Origin: Palaeococcus pacificus DY20341
GTDB taxonomy: Archaea > Methanobacteriota_B > Thermococci > Thermococcales > Thermococcaceae
DNA: 64,000 nt
NCBI RefSeq assembly: GCF_000725425.1
Contig: NZ_CP006019.1
Coordinates: 992,001-1,056,000, forward strand
Reading direction: 5' to 3'
Part shown: one piece after another, positions 24,729-33,105 of the stretch
Position numbering within the stretch: the stretch's first letter is position 1
Layout: every line of letters starts with the position of its first letter
Made by a program: the position numbers and the translations under genes
Notes under the pieces: generated by a model
Told to the model about the DNA's origin: nothing
Databases searched by the model: none
Seen by the model: the letters and a program-made list of their open reading frames with translations, nothing else

Positions 24729-25574
24729 ATGTATCTTAAGTCAAGCTATGATATTAGGGACAAATACTTAAGAAAGGATATGCTTCCCACAATATTTTGC
24801 CCGGGATGTGGTATAGGAGCGGTTCTCCAATACACCCTTAGGGCCATAGATGAATTGGGATGGAGCAAAGATGAAGTAGTGTGGGTGAGCGGAATCGGCT
24901 GCTCCGCGAGAGTTCCAGGCTTTGTTGATTTCGACGGATTGCACACGACTCACGGAAGGGCCTTAGCATTTGCCACGGGAATTAAGATGGCTAACCCTGA
25001 TTTAAAGGTAATCGCGTTTATGGGCGATGGTGATGCTGCTGCGATAGGTGGAAACCACTTTATCCACGCAATAAGGCGTAACTTAGATGTTACGGTTATC
25101 TTAATAAACAACTTTACCTATGGAATGACCGGTGGACAGGTTGCTCCTACCGCTCTTAAGGGCTTAAAAGGAACCACCGCCCCATACGGCAACTTTGAGA
25201 ATCCCTTTGACATTGCAAACCTTGCAGTCGCGGCCGGAGCCAACTATGTGGCAAGATGGAGCGTGTTTAACTACCTGCAAGGAATAAACAGCATAAAGAA
25301 GGCTTTGCAAAAGAAGGGCTTCTCATTGGTGGAGTTTCTAAGTCAGTGCCCGATAAGCTTTGGAAGAAGGAATAAGATGAAGACAGGTGCAGAGCTAATA
25401 AGGTGGTATCAAAAGATTACAGTGCCGATAAGTAAGGCTAAAAATATGAGTCCAGAAGAGCTTGAAGGCAAAATAGTCATTGGCGAATTCGTGGACAGGG
25501 ACAGGCCAAGCTTAGATGAGGAGTATGAGCGTTATAAAAGGAGAGCGAAGGAGATAATGGGGTGGAAGGAATGA
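24729..25574 (+). CDS. 2-oxoacid:ferredoxin oxidoreductase beta subunit, set 2
   Basis: 281 residues. FCPGCGIGAVL and GIGCSARV bind the cluster. GDGDAAAIGGNHFIHAIRRNLDVTVILINN binds TPP. The ATG at 24729 is favoured by GAGGTGATGCTC upstream. Nucleotides 25425-25487 are identical to 22932-22994 in the set 1 beta gene, although the rest of the genes differ. Overlaps the gamma start by 4 nt. Confidence 0.88.
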   Translation: MYLKSSYDIRDKYLRKDMLPTIFCPGCGIGAVLQYTLRAIDELGWSKDEVVWVSGIGCSARVPGFVDFDGLHTTHGRALAFATGIKMANPDLKVIAFMGDGDAAAIGGNHFIHAIRRNLDVTVILINNFTYGMTGGQVAPTALKGLKGTTAPYGNFENPFDIANLAVAAGANYVARWSVFNYLQGINSIKKALQKKGFSLVEFLSQCPISFGRRNKMKTGAELIRWYQKITVPISKAKNMSPEELEGKIVIGEFVDRDRPSLDEEYERYKRRAKEIMGWKE

Positions 25575-26131
25575 GGCAAGAAGTCTTAATAGGTGGCTTT
25601 GGAGGCCAAGGAGTTATACTAGCAAGTGTTATACTGGGAAGAGCCGCTTCCGTTTACGATGGGCTTTACGCAGTGCAGACACAAGCTTATGGCCCAGAAT
25701 CAAGAGGAGGGGCTAGTAGAGCAGAAGTAGTCATAAGCGATGAACCTGTGGATTATCCAAAAGCTTTGAAGCCCAAATACATGGTTCTGCTCTCTCAAGA
25801 GGCCTACGACAAATATTTACCATTAGCTGCAGAAGGAGCGGTGGTTTTGGTTGAGGCTGATCTCGTTCCCCATAGGAACAAAGAGCTCGAGAAAAACCTC
25901 AAAGTTTACGCTTTGCCTTTCACGGAGATAGCTGAAGAAACAACTGGGCTAAGCTTAACTATGAACATCCTTGTTTTGGGCTTTTTGGCAAAGGTTACAG
26001 GCTTAGTTGAGCAGGATTCAATAGAGAAAGCGATTCTCGATGCTGTTCCAAAAGGAACGGAGCAAATAAACCTTAGGGCACTCCACAAGGGCTTTGAGCT
26101 TGGGGAGAAAGCTTTGAACGGGGACTTGTAA
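25571..26131 (+). CDS. 2-oxoacid:ferredoxin oxidoreductase gamma subunit, set 2
   Basis: 186 residues. EVLIGGFGGQGVILASVILGRAAS and TQAYGPESRGGASRAEVVISD are the gamma signature. The ATG at 25571 (ATGA overlap with the beta stop) follows GGTGGAAGGA. Last gene of the operon; no further delta subunit follows. Confidence 0.88.
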   Translation: MRQEVLIGGFGGQGVILASVILGRAASVYDGLYAVQTQAYGPESRGGASRAEVVISDEPVDYPKALKPKYMVLLSQEAYDKYLPLAAEGAVVLVEADLVPHRNKELEKNLKVYALPFTEIAEETTGLSLTMNILVLGFLAKVTGLVEQDSIEKAILDAVPKGTEQINLRALHKGFELGEKALNGDL

Positions 26132-26158
26132 TTTTTCATTTCTCCTTCCTTTCTGCGA

Positions 26159-26170
26159 AACTTTAATAAC
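26159..26170 (+). promoter_or_regulatory. TATA box of the archaemetzincin gene
   Basis: AACTTTAATAAC, with transcription expected near 26190. This supports the GTG start at 26202 over an in-frame upstream TTG at 26178. Confidence 0.5.
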
Positions 26171-26201
26171 TTCTTCATTGCTATTTCTCAACGGTGAAAT
26201 C

Positions 26202-26897
26202 GTGGAGCTGATTGGGATAACTTTCATTAGCAACGTGAGAGATGAAAAGGTAATGGGAAATGGGATTATTTTTAGAATTTATGAGAGAGTCGCTGAGTAT
26301 TTAAATCTCAACGATATCTCTGAGGATACTCACCTAGTTCTCCTTCATAAGATATCCCTTGACCCAGTCTACTTAATTTCCATCCCGACTGAAAACGGCA
26401 AAGTTAAGGCATATTCTTTAAAGGCAGTCATTGACGCGCTGTACTCAAAGCTCCTCGAAGAGAGGGAGGATTTGGTTTGGAAGAGGGAGCAGAATCTTCA
26501 AGAAAAAGCAAAAAAGCTTGGAGAAAACGTCAATATCTACGATGAGCTCAAGAAGTTCAAGTTTAACAAGATTATTGGAATTGTTAGCTTTCCGCTCATA
26601 GACAGGAACCCCTACTTCGGCTACTATGAGAAGTTTTTGGGCATACATAAAAAAATTGGTGAGAAAGAAGTCATGGTGCTCTCAATAAAGCCGTTCTTTA
26701 GTGAGGATACCGATCTTTTGGTGGATAGAGTTGCCAAAGGTATACTTCACGAAATAGGCCACAGCTATGGCTTAGACCACTGCGAGAACAGTTGTATAAT
26801 GCATCCTCCAAAGAACATCCAAGATTGGGATAGGAGGAGGCCTTACTTCTGTGCAGAATGCCTAGCGGAGCTGAAGAAAAATGCTGGGTGGATTTAA
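26202..26897 (+). CDS. amzA: Archaemetzincin-like zinc metalloprotease
   Basis: 231 residues. The zinc motif HEIGHSYGLDH is followed by CENSCIM and, near the C-terminus, CAECL. This gives the HExxHxxGxxH-CxxxxCxM-CxxC layout of archaemetzincins with two zinc sites. The GTG start follows GGTGAAATC. The substrate in archaea is unknown. It overlaps the glycosyltransferase gene by 17 nt. Confidence 0.9.
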   Translation: MELIGITFISNVRDEKVMGNGIIFRIYERVAEYLNLNDISEDTHLVLLHKISLDPVYLISIPTENGKVKAYSLKAVIDALYSKLLEEREDLVWKREQNLQEKAKKLGENVNIYDELKKFKFNKIIGIVSFPLIDRNPYFGYYEKFLGIHKKIGEKEVMVLSIKPFFSEDTDLLVDRVAKGILHEIGHSYGLDHCENSCIMHPPKNIQDWDRRRPYFCAECLAELKKNAGWI

Positions 26898-27531
26898 AAT
26901 TAGCGTTATTATTCCCGCCTATAATGAAGCCAAGAGGATTGGGGGAGTTCTCTCGAGGATTCCTGACTTTGTGGATGAGGTTATTGTGGTCGATGATGGA
27001 AGTGGAGATGAGACGAGTGAAGTTGCGCGGAGCTTTGGTGTTAAAGTAATCCGCTTAAATGAAAACCAAGGCAAAGGCGCTGCTATGAGTGCTGGCATCG
27101 AAGAGGTATCGGGGGATATAGTGGTTTTTATGGATGCGGACGGCCAGCACAAACCTGAGGAGATTATTAAACTCCTAAAGCCAATTGTAGACGGAAAAGC
27201 TGACTTTGTAGTAGGCTCTAGAATGATAAAGACCCAAGGAAAGAGGCCATTTATAAGGAAGCTCAGCAATTTTCTGAGTACCGCGCTTATTAGACTTAAG
27301 CTCGGTGTAAATGTTAAGGACACTCAAAGCGGCTTTAGGGCAATAAAAAGGGAGTTTCTTCCTCAAATCGAGAGCAAGCGCTATGAGGTAGAAACCGAAG
27401 TGCTGATAAAAGCGGTAAAGAAGGGTGCAAGAGTAAAGGAAGTTCCTGTAGAGAGAATTTACGGCATTGAGACGGGGCACTTTAGGTTCGAAGATATCCT
27501 GCGGTTTTTATGGACTCTCTTAAAATATTAA
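26881..27531 (+). CDS. Family 2 glycosyltransferase (dolichol-phosphate sugar synthase-like)
   Basis: 216 residues, GT-A fold: KISVIIPAYNEAKRIGGVL, VVDDGSGDETSEVA, and the metal-binding DADGQHKPEEI. No C-terminal membrane helices, unlike some dolichol-phosphate mannose synthases. Likely transfers glucose or mannose to a lipid phosphate for N-glycosylation or glycan assembly, but the donor and acceptor cannot be told from sequence. Coupled by overlap to the protease gene. Confidence 0.88.
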   Translation: MLGGFKISVIIPAYNEAKRIGGVLSRIPDFVDEVIVVDDGSGDETSEVARSFGVKVIRLNENQGKGAAMSAGIEEVSGDIVVFMDADGQHKPEEIIKLLKPIVDGKADFVVGSRMIKTQGKRPFIRKLSNFLSTALIRLKLGVNVKDTQSGFRAIKREFLPQIESKRYEVETEVLIKAVKKGARVKEVPVERIYGIETGHFRFEDILRFLWTLLKY

Positions 27532-27534
27532 AGG

Positions 27535-29958
27535 CTAAAGGCGCCTTCTCAAGACTAGAGGGACTAAAGCAATGGCTAAAATCATCACAGGCCCACATAT
27601 GCCTTCTTCTGGAACTGTTGTGGTCGTTTCGAAGGGAGAAGATGTCGAGACTTCGCATTTTGCTAAACCAGCGTTTACAGTTTCTTCTGTCCAGTTAAGC
27701 CAAGCATAGACGTGCTTATCGAAGATGAACTCAGCCCAGTAGAAGTCGCTGTCCATGGCTTGAGAAAGGCCGTAAAGGGCTTTATAGTAAACTTCGTTTT
27801 TACTGCATTTTTCTTTATACTCCTGAATTAGTGTGTAAACTTTCTCATCACGCTTCCACATTGGTTCTTGAAGGTTTTTGCGCTCTCTTGTCCACTTGTC
27901 CCAAGAGCACAGCCAGGAAGTCGCTAGGGGGGTAACGTTTTGATAGGGCTTGAGCTTTAGTGTGGCTTCTCTAAACGTTACTGTTTTTAAGAGGCCTTTC
28001 TCTTGAGCTTCCTCTAAGTATTGAAGGAGAGCCTCAAAGTAGAATGCTGTTAAGGGAGGATTATTTGAGAAGATAATCCAATTTTCACCGTCAGCTGCTA
28101 TCGTTACGACTTCGGCACTTGGATCTTTGCTTCTAACGCTCAAAATTTTCTCCACTATCTCTTTGGCTTTTTCCCTTGCTTCTTCTTCGCTTCTGAAGTT
28201 GTTGTTAAATGCAAACTCGTCGCTTAGGGAGTGGTCTCTAAAGAGGATTAAAGTGCTTGAGTTTTCAAGCTTATAAAGGTGGTAGGGGGAATATGGATAG
28301 AGAACCCTCAGATGGCATCTATCATCGAGAGGGAAATATTTTATAGAGTATTTGTCAAACAGGTATGCCAGCTTAGGACTAAATGCCATCTCTGGGAGCC
28401 ACATTCCATTTGTTTTAATGTTCATTACTTCCTCCGTCGTTTTCATTCCCAAATTGAGCTCATAGTCTAAGAGGTCAAACCACCCGTACTTCTCCGCGAT
28501 GTATCCACTAATTGGGTGGGCAAAGTAGCTCGATAAAATGTCTATCTGCCCTCTTTCATAGAGCTGCTTGTAGAGTTCTATGGTTTCTTGTACACGTTTT
28601 GCCTCTGCGCTGTCTGGAGTAAAGCATTGGTATTGGGGATAGCTCTGACACCAGCCGCTTTTAGTAAGGTTCCACTGCCACAGAAGTGAGGGGGAAAGAT
28701 GGTACGTCATCTTTATCTGCGGATATTTTTGAAGTATGTAAGCGTGGAAGTAGTATGCTCCTCCGGGATAGTAAGGATAAAGCTCGTCTTCATAAGTGTG
28801 TACAAGGGCCCACGGACCGTGAAGGGTTCCATTGGGCCAAACACCAGGGCTCTGGTGATGATGCCATATAAAGACCACATATAAAGGTGTTCCTTCCTTT
28901 TTGAATGCTGACACCTCTTTCTCTGCGGAGGAAATAACCTCATCTTTAAGCTCCAGCGTAGCCTTTATTTTGCATACGCCTGAAACAGCGCCTTCGAGAG
29001 TTGTTTCACTTTCTTTTTCAAGCGAAACTGGAACTGTAACTTGGCTAACTCCCTTTTCACTACACACCAGCTGGGCTTTTAGCTCTGCAGTTTCGTTGAG
29101 TGGTTCTTTGGGTATTAGCCTTATTTTAATGGTTATTTTCTCACCTTCAATTGGAAAATCAGGAACTTCAAAAATTATCTTAAACTTCTCCTTTGAGATG
29201 TATTTTATCATTCCTCTATAAATCTCGGGATAAATGCTCTCTACGTCTTCAATAGTCCCAACAAATATCTCAAATACATAGGTCTTGCTTTCCCCGGGAT
29301 TTAGCTCTAATGGAGCAAATTCCGCTCTTGTTTCGCTTCCCCAGCCCGAGCTCTCGAGCCAAAGAGCTTTGCTTTCCTCTTTCGGAAAAATCAGTGCTAT
29401 CAAATCTTCCTCAAAATCCACCAGCCCAAAGGCCTTAAGTTTAGTTCCCAGCCTAACCCAGTTTTTGTTATCTACATGGAGCTCGTCATCAACCCAAATC
29501 TGCTTTTCGCCTCCGGGTTTTCCTAAATAGCCTGCCCAAGCCATTGCATAGCCCAAAGAAAAGCCGTCCCAATTGGTCTCACTTTTAAATGTCTCTTTTC
29601 CGTTGTTAGTGAACCTAACAGTGAGCCTTGCCCTATTCTCATCCAGTTGCTCAAAAATCTTCTCAACAAAAAGGTCGCCAACTTCTGTTGTTCCAATTAT
29701 TTTTTCTCCTTCTACCCGCAGCTGATACTCTTTGGTTGCTAGAGAACCGGGCCATGGTTCGCTCAGCAGCCAATCCCAGAGAGGATAGCTCTTCCCTAAA
29801 GCGCCCCTATCTCCTGCATCAATGATATTTTTGCTGTTTATCTCCCACTGTTCCAGTACAAAGCCATTATTGGAGATTTTAACATCTCCTTGTGCACTTG
29901 AATATGGAAGCAGAGAGAACACCAAGAGGAAAATCAATACAATACTGGCTTTGCGCAT
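27535..29958 (-). CDS. GH57 glycoside hydrolase, secreted, with CGP-CTERM anchor
   Basis: 807 residues. Signal peptide (1-22), a beta-rich N-terminal region (about 25-350), then the GH57 catalytic domain beginning at VFIWHHHQSPG (motif 1, about 363-372). GQIDILSSYFAHPI is motif 2, NGMWLPEMAFS motif 3 with likely nucleophile Glu523, and FRDHSLSDEFAF motif 4 with an acidic catalyst. A Ser/Thr-rich stalk and CGPVMILAIALVPLVLRRR form the CGP-CTERM sorting tail of Thermococcales. Probably acts on alpha-glucans at the cell surface. The distinct N-terminal region sets it apart from the classic amylopullulanase. Confidence 0.9.
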   Translation of the reverse strand: MRKASIVLIFLLVFSLLPYSSAQGDVKISNNGFVLEQWEINSKNIIDAGDRGALGKSYPLWDWLLSEPWPGSLATKEYQLRVEGEKIIGTTEVGDLFVEKIFEQLDENRARLTVRFTNNGKETFKSETNWDGFSLGYAMAWAGYLGKPGGEKQIWVDDELHVDNKNWVRLGTKLKAFGLVDFEEDLIALIFPKEESKALWLESSGWGSETRAEFAPLELNPGESKTYVFEIFVGTIEDVESIYPEIYRGMIKYISKEKFKIIFEVPDFPIEGEKITIKIRLIPKEPLNETAELKAQLVCSEKGVSQVTVPVSLEKESETTLEGAVSGVCKIKATLELKDEVISSAEKEVSAFKKEGTPLYVVFIWHHHQSPGVWPNGTLHGPWALVHTYEDELYPYYPGGAYYFHAYILQKYPQIKMTYHLSPSLLWQWNLTKSGWCQSYPQYQCFTPDSAEAKRVQETIELYKQLYERGQIDILSSYFAHPISGYIAEKYGWFDLLDYELNLGMKTTEEVMNIKTNGMWLPEMAFSPKLAYLFDKYSIKYFPLDDRCHLRVLYPYSPYHLYKLENSSTLILFRDHSLSDEFAFNNNFRSEEEAREKAKEIVEKILSVRSKDPSAEVVTIAADGENWIIFSNNPPLTAFYFEALLQYLEEAQEKGLLKTVTFREATLKLKPYQNVTPLATSWLCSWDKWTRERKNLQEPMWKRDEKVYTLIQEYKEKCSKNEVYYKALYGLSQAMDSDFYWAEFIFDKHVYAWLNWTEETVNAGLAKCEVSTSSPFETTTTVPEEGICGPVMILAIALVPLVLRRRL

Positions 29959-29997
29959 GATATCACCAATAGGGATACACGAAAGATGTAAATAAAG

Positions 29998-30861
29998 TTA
30001 TTGCCTTTGGAGGAGTATGTCCAAGAGGGAAGCGAGCAAAATCAGCCCGCCGCCGATTATGGTCATAAGGCTGGGGATTTCTCCAAAAATTAGAGATGCA
30101 TACACTATGGCGCTTAAGGGATCTAAATAGCTTAGCAAAGCTGCTTCATTGGCCTTAACGCTCTTAAGCCCCTGCATGTAGATTAGCAATGCAAAGACCG
30201 TGTGAACTAGGGCTATTACGGAAGCGGCATAGAAAGAGCTTGAGGAGAAAGTTAGACCCCTACCTAAAACCACTGGGAGCAGAACAATAGTTGCAAAGAG
30301 GAGCTGGAAGAAAGTTAGGGCAGAGCTCTCAACATCTCTGAGGTATCTCCCAAGTATTGTAACGCATGCGTAGAAGAATGCCCCACCTAAGGCAAATAAA
30401 ACTCCCAAAAAGTCCCTATTTGAGAAGGAAATCTCTTCTTGGCCTGCTATTATCAGTGCACCTAAAAAGGCCGTGAAAACTAGGGCAGACTTCTTTAGTG
30501 TTATAGGCTCCTTTAAAAACACTATTGAGAGGAGAACTACAATTATGGGCGCTAGGTAATAAATGAGGGTAGCTTTGGGGATATCCGTGTAGAGAACTGC
30601 TGAAAAAAAGAGAATCCAATTTAAACCAAGGGATAGGCCTAATAAGAAGACGAGCTTTATTCTTGGCTTAATGCTCAGATACGCATTTTTAATCCACATA
30701 GGACTCTTCAGAGTGTAGATGAAGGCAAATATTAAACTGCCGAGGAACACCCTAACAAAGGCTAAGCTTATTCCGTCCATCTTGGAAAAGCGGGCAAAAA
30801 TTCCTACGCTTCCCCATATTATCATGGAAAGGATGATTTTACCTCTTCCAGAGTCCATCAC
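29998..30861 (-). CDS. EamA/DMT superfamily transporter
   Basis: 287 residues with ten hydrophobic segments in two EamA repeats. Opening GKIILSMIIWGSVGIFARFSK and the second half SYLDPLSAIVYASLIFGEIPSLMTIIGGGLILL are typical of RhaT/EamA exporters of amino acids or metabolites. The 3' end follows closely on the GH57 promoter; its ATG overlaps the primase stop by 4 nt, joining it to the primase operon. Confidence 0.88.
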   Translation of the reverse strand: MMDSGRGKIILSMIIWGSVGIFARFSKMDGISLAFVRVFLGSLIFAFIYTLKSPMWIKNAYLSIKPRIKLVFLLGLSLGLNWILFFSAVLYTDIPKATLIYYLAPIIVVLLSIVFLKEPITLKKSALVFTAFLGALIIAGQEEISFSNRDFLGVLFALGGAFFYACVTILGRYLRDVESSALTFFQLLFATIVLLPVVLGRGLTFSSSSFYAASVIALVHTVFALLIYMQGLKSVKANEAALLSYLDPLSAIVYASLIFGEIPSLMTIIGGGLILLASLLDILLQRQ

Positions 30862-31889
30862 TCCTCCTCCGAAGATTCAAGCCAGAGCTTATACGCTTCC
30901 TCAACTTCCTTTGCTCTGAATTTGGGAACAGCTTTTTTGAATGGGTTAAACTTCTCCAAATCTCCCTCCTTTGAACCTATATATGTAGTTACAAAGCCTA
31001 CTCTGGAGTGGAGAGATGATGGAACCCTCAAAATTCTCTTGACATCTATGGTAACTTTACCGTCGAAGTATGCCTTTGAGAAAGTCGTTGAGAGTGCGAA
31101 GAGTTTGAGAAGCGTCCTATATCCAATACCTCCTGGAAACGCTCTTAGTATTGCTTTTTTGACAAATCCCTCGTAGATTTGTTCCTTATTGTGCAAGATA
31201 CTTGCTATTTGGTTTTTATTTAACCCAATATTCCTAAGATGATTGAAGTTCGTCCTCAGAATAAAGTAGCCAAAGCGCAGCCTGAACACCCTCGGGTATC
31301 CAGAGGAGAGTATTATCTTCTTGGAGCTTAAATCGTCGAATGTTATCTCATGAGCTGCTGATATGTATGATAAAAGTTTTTCCCTCGCTTTTGAGTCCAA
31401 ATCAAGAGCCCAATCGTCAAGAACTCTTATATGATAGCCCCTTCCGGAGTAGACAACGTGAATATCCTCAAACCCTAAATCCTCATTCAAGACTATAAGC
31501 GTGTCCTTGGCAAGCTCTCTAGCATCTTCTAAGCAAATTGGGCACACTTTCCCGCTCTCGTGGTTGCAACGCTTTAGGGGTAAGTCCTTAGCGTCTATGT
31601 CAAAAACGAGCTCTGCCCCAAGCCAGCCCTCCATCCCCGCGGGGTCTTCATATAATGCAACGCTCGAGAACATAGCGTAAGGAGCGGTAGTTTTAACGTA
31701 GTCTTCCAAGTCTCTAATGTCGTGGAAAACATTTTTGCGGTCGCTCGGGCCGTCTCCAGTGTGGTCAAATCCAAATTCTCGATTCTCAAGGTGTTCCACC
31801 AAGAACTTGGGTAGCTTTGTTGCGTTCCACTCCTTTGAATAGTATAGCCTCCTCTCTTTCTTACTTACTTCCCTAAAGAGCTCGCTCAT
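30858..31889 (-). CDS. priS: DNA primase small (catalytic) subunit PriS
   Basis: 343 residues from the ATG at 31887-31889, which follows GGAGGGGAAGGA. A reading extended by 32 residues would overlap the PriL gene. The catalytic aspartates lie in LVFDIDAKDLPL, the zinc site in KRCNHESGKVCPICLEDA, and the nucleotide-binding segment in YSGRGYHIRVLDDWA. Archaeal primase makes RNA and DNA primers at forks. Forms a heterodimer with the adjacent PriL. Confidence 0.96.
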   Translation of the reverse strand: MSELFREVSKKERRLYYSKEWNATKLPKFLVEHLENREFGFDHTGDGPSDRKNVFHDIRDLEDYVKTTAPYAMFSSVALYEDPAGMEGWLGAELVFDIDAKDLPLKRCNHESGKVCPICLEDARELAKDTLIVLNEDLGFEDIHVVYSGRGYHIRVLDDWALDLDSKAREKLLSYISAAHEITFDDLSSKKIILSSGYPRVFRLRFGYFILRTNFNHLRNIGLNKNQIASILHNKEQIYEGFVKKAILRAFPGGIGYRTLLKLFALSTTFSKAYFDGKVTIDVKRILRVPSSLHSRVGFVTTYIGSKEGDLEKFNPFKKAVPKFRAKEVEEAYKLWLESSEEE

Positions 31890-33067
31890 TCCTTCCCCTC
31901 CGCTTTCTTGCTTTCTATATAGAGCTTCCTCAGGTAGTAGGTTAGCGGGTTCTTGATGTAGCGGCAATCTTTGTCGGGCTTGCATAGCTCTGGGGCATTG
32001 GCTCTAATTTTGGAACAGTTCGGTGGAAAGTACCATGTAGAACTACCGCTGTCTTCGAGGGTTGGAGTCATCGTAAACCCGAAGCCCAAATGGTACCAAA
32101 TGTTCTTTATCTCGTTTGGCTGGTCCTCAAAGAGCGGTGGATTGCAGCGATTGCCTGCTTCTATGATGATTGGGAGTATCTCTTTCTCTATGATGCTCAT
32201 ATCTTTAATGCAGTCTTTAACTCTAACATCCCTTCTTTGAGAGTTTGGACAAATCCTCGCATAGCTCAAGAAGGATGTTAAGAGCACGGTTATGGCGTAG
32301 TTTCTAAGGCCGCTCCCAACGCCGCTGAGAGCAATCCTAACGCACGGTGGGAAGAGCTCAAAGCGCAAAGGCTGTGCTTCACCTCCAATTCTCTCCAAAC
32401 GCTCTTTAAAGTGCTCTCTAGCAATTTCGCTGAGACGGTTGTAAAGCTCAAGATAATAAGAGGGGAGTTCTTCTCTAAGCTCGTAGAACAGATTAACAGC
32501 TCTCTCAAGGTTTCTCTCAAAAGCACTTTCCCAAAGCTCCTTCAACTGCCCTTTTGTTAAATAGGCATAGCCTCCTCTAATGTAGTACTCACTGAGCTCT
32601 TTTGAGCTTAGGGAGAGCAGATTTTTAAGGTGAATTTTGTATTTAAGTCTCAGCTCTTCCTTTTCTTCCTCGGGGAGTGCGTCCTCTAAGCGCTTTTCCA
32701 ATATGACAGCATCTCCCTTTGGAATTTCATCCTTTCCGGCGAGCACAATGGGGATAGCTAGGTTATCCAAGTCAAAACTTTGAGAAATCTTCCTCCTGTA
32801 GATTTCCAAGTTCGCTTTTTTAACGAGCTCCATTTCAATACCATAGGGAGAGAATGCTAAAGCTCCAAGCAGCGCGTAGAAGCTCATTAAGTCTCTTAAG
32901 TCGTCCAAGTTTAGGATATACTCCGGGATTTTTCCTTCTTTAACCCATCTAACTCTATCTAATGCCACCTCAATGTCAAGATAGTTTGGAATAAGCCTCA
33001 AGAAGTTGTTCATGCTCTCAAATTCAGCGAGTGTTTCCTTTGCCTTCTTTCCGAAGGGGTCTATCAT
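31886..33067 (-). CDS. priL: DNA primase large subunit PriL
   Basis: 393 residues. The four [4Fe-4S] cysteines appear in FPPCVRIAL, YARICPNSQRRD region, and the C-terminal WYFPPNCSKIRANAPELC with KDCRY. The helical N-terminal half contacts PriS. It overlaps the priS start by 4 nt, so the subunits are made together. Its own start GTG/ATG at the upstream end follows CTAAGGTGAGGCG. Confidence 0.95.
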   Translation of the reverse strand: MIDPFGKKAKETLAEFESMNNFLRLIPNYLDIEVALDRVRWVKEGKIPEYILNLDDLRDLMSFYALLGALAFSPYGIEMELVKKANLEIYRRKISQSFDLDNLAIPIVLAGKDEIPKGDAVILEKRLEDALPEEEKEELRLKYKIHLKNLLSLSSKELSEYYIRGGYAYLTKGQLKELWESAFERNLERAVNLFYELREELPSYYLELYNRLSEIAREHFKERLERIGGEAQPLRFELFPPCVRIALSGVGSGLRNYAITVLLTSFLSYARICPNSQRRDVRVKDCIKDMSIIEKEILPIIIEAGNRCNPPLFEDQPNEIKNIWYHLGFGFTMTPTLEDSGSSTWYFPPNCSKIRANAPELCKPDKDCRYIKNPLTYYLRKLYIESKKAEGKE

Positions 33068-33105
33068 CGCCTCACCTTAGACGTGTTGAAGCTTATGACA
33101 TAAAA

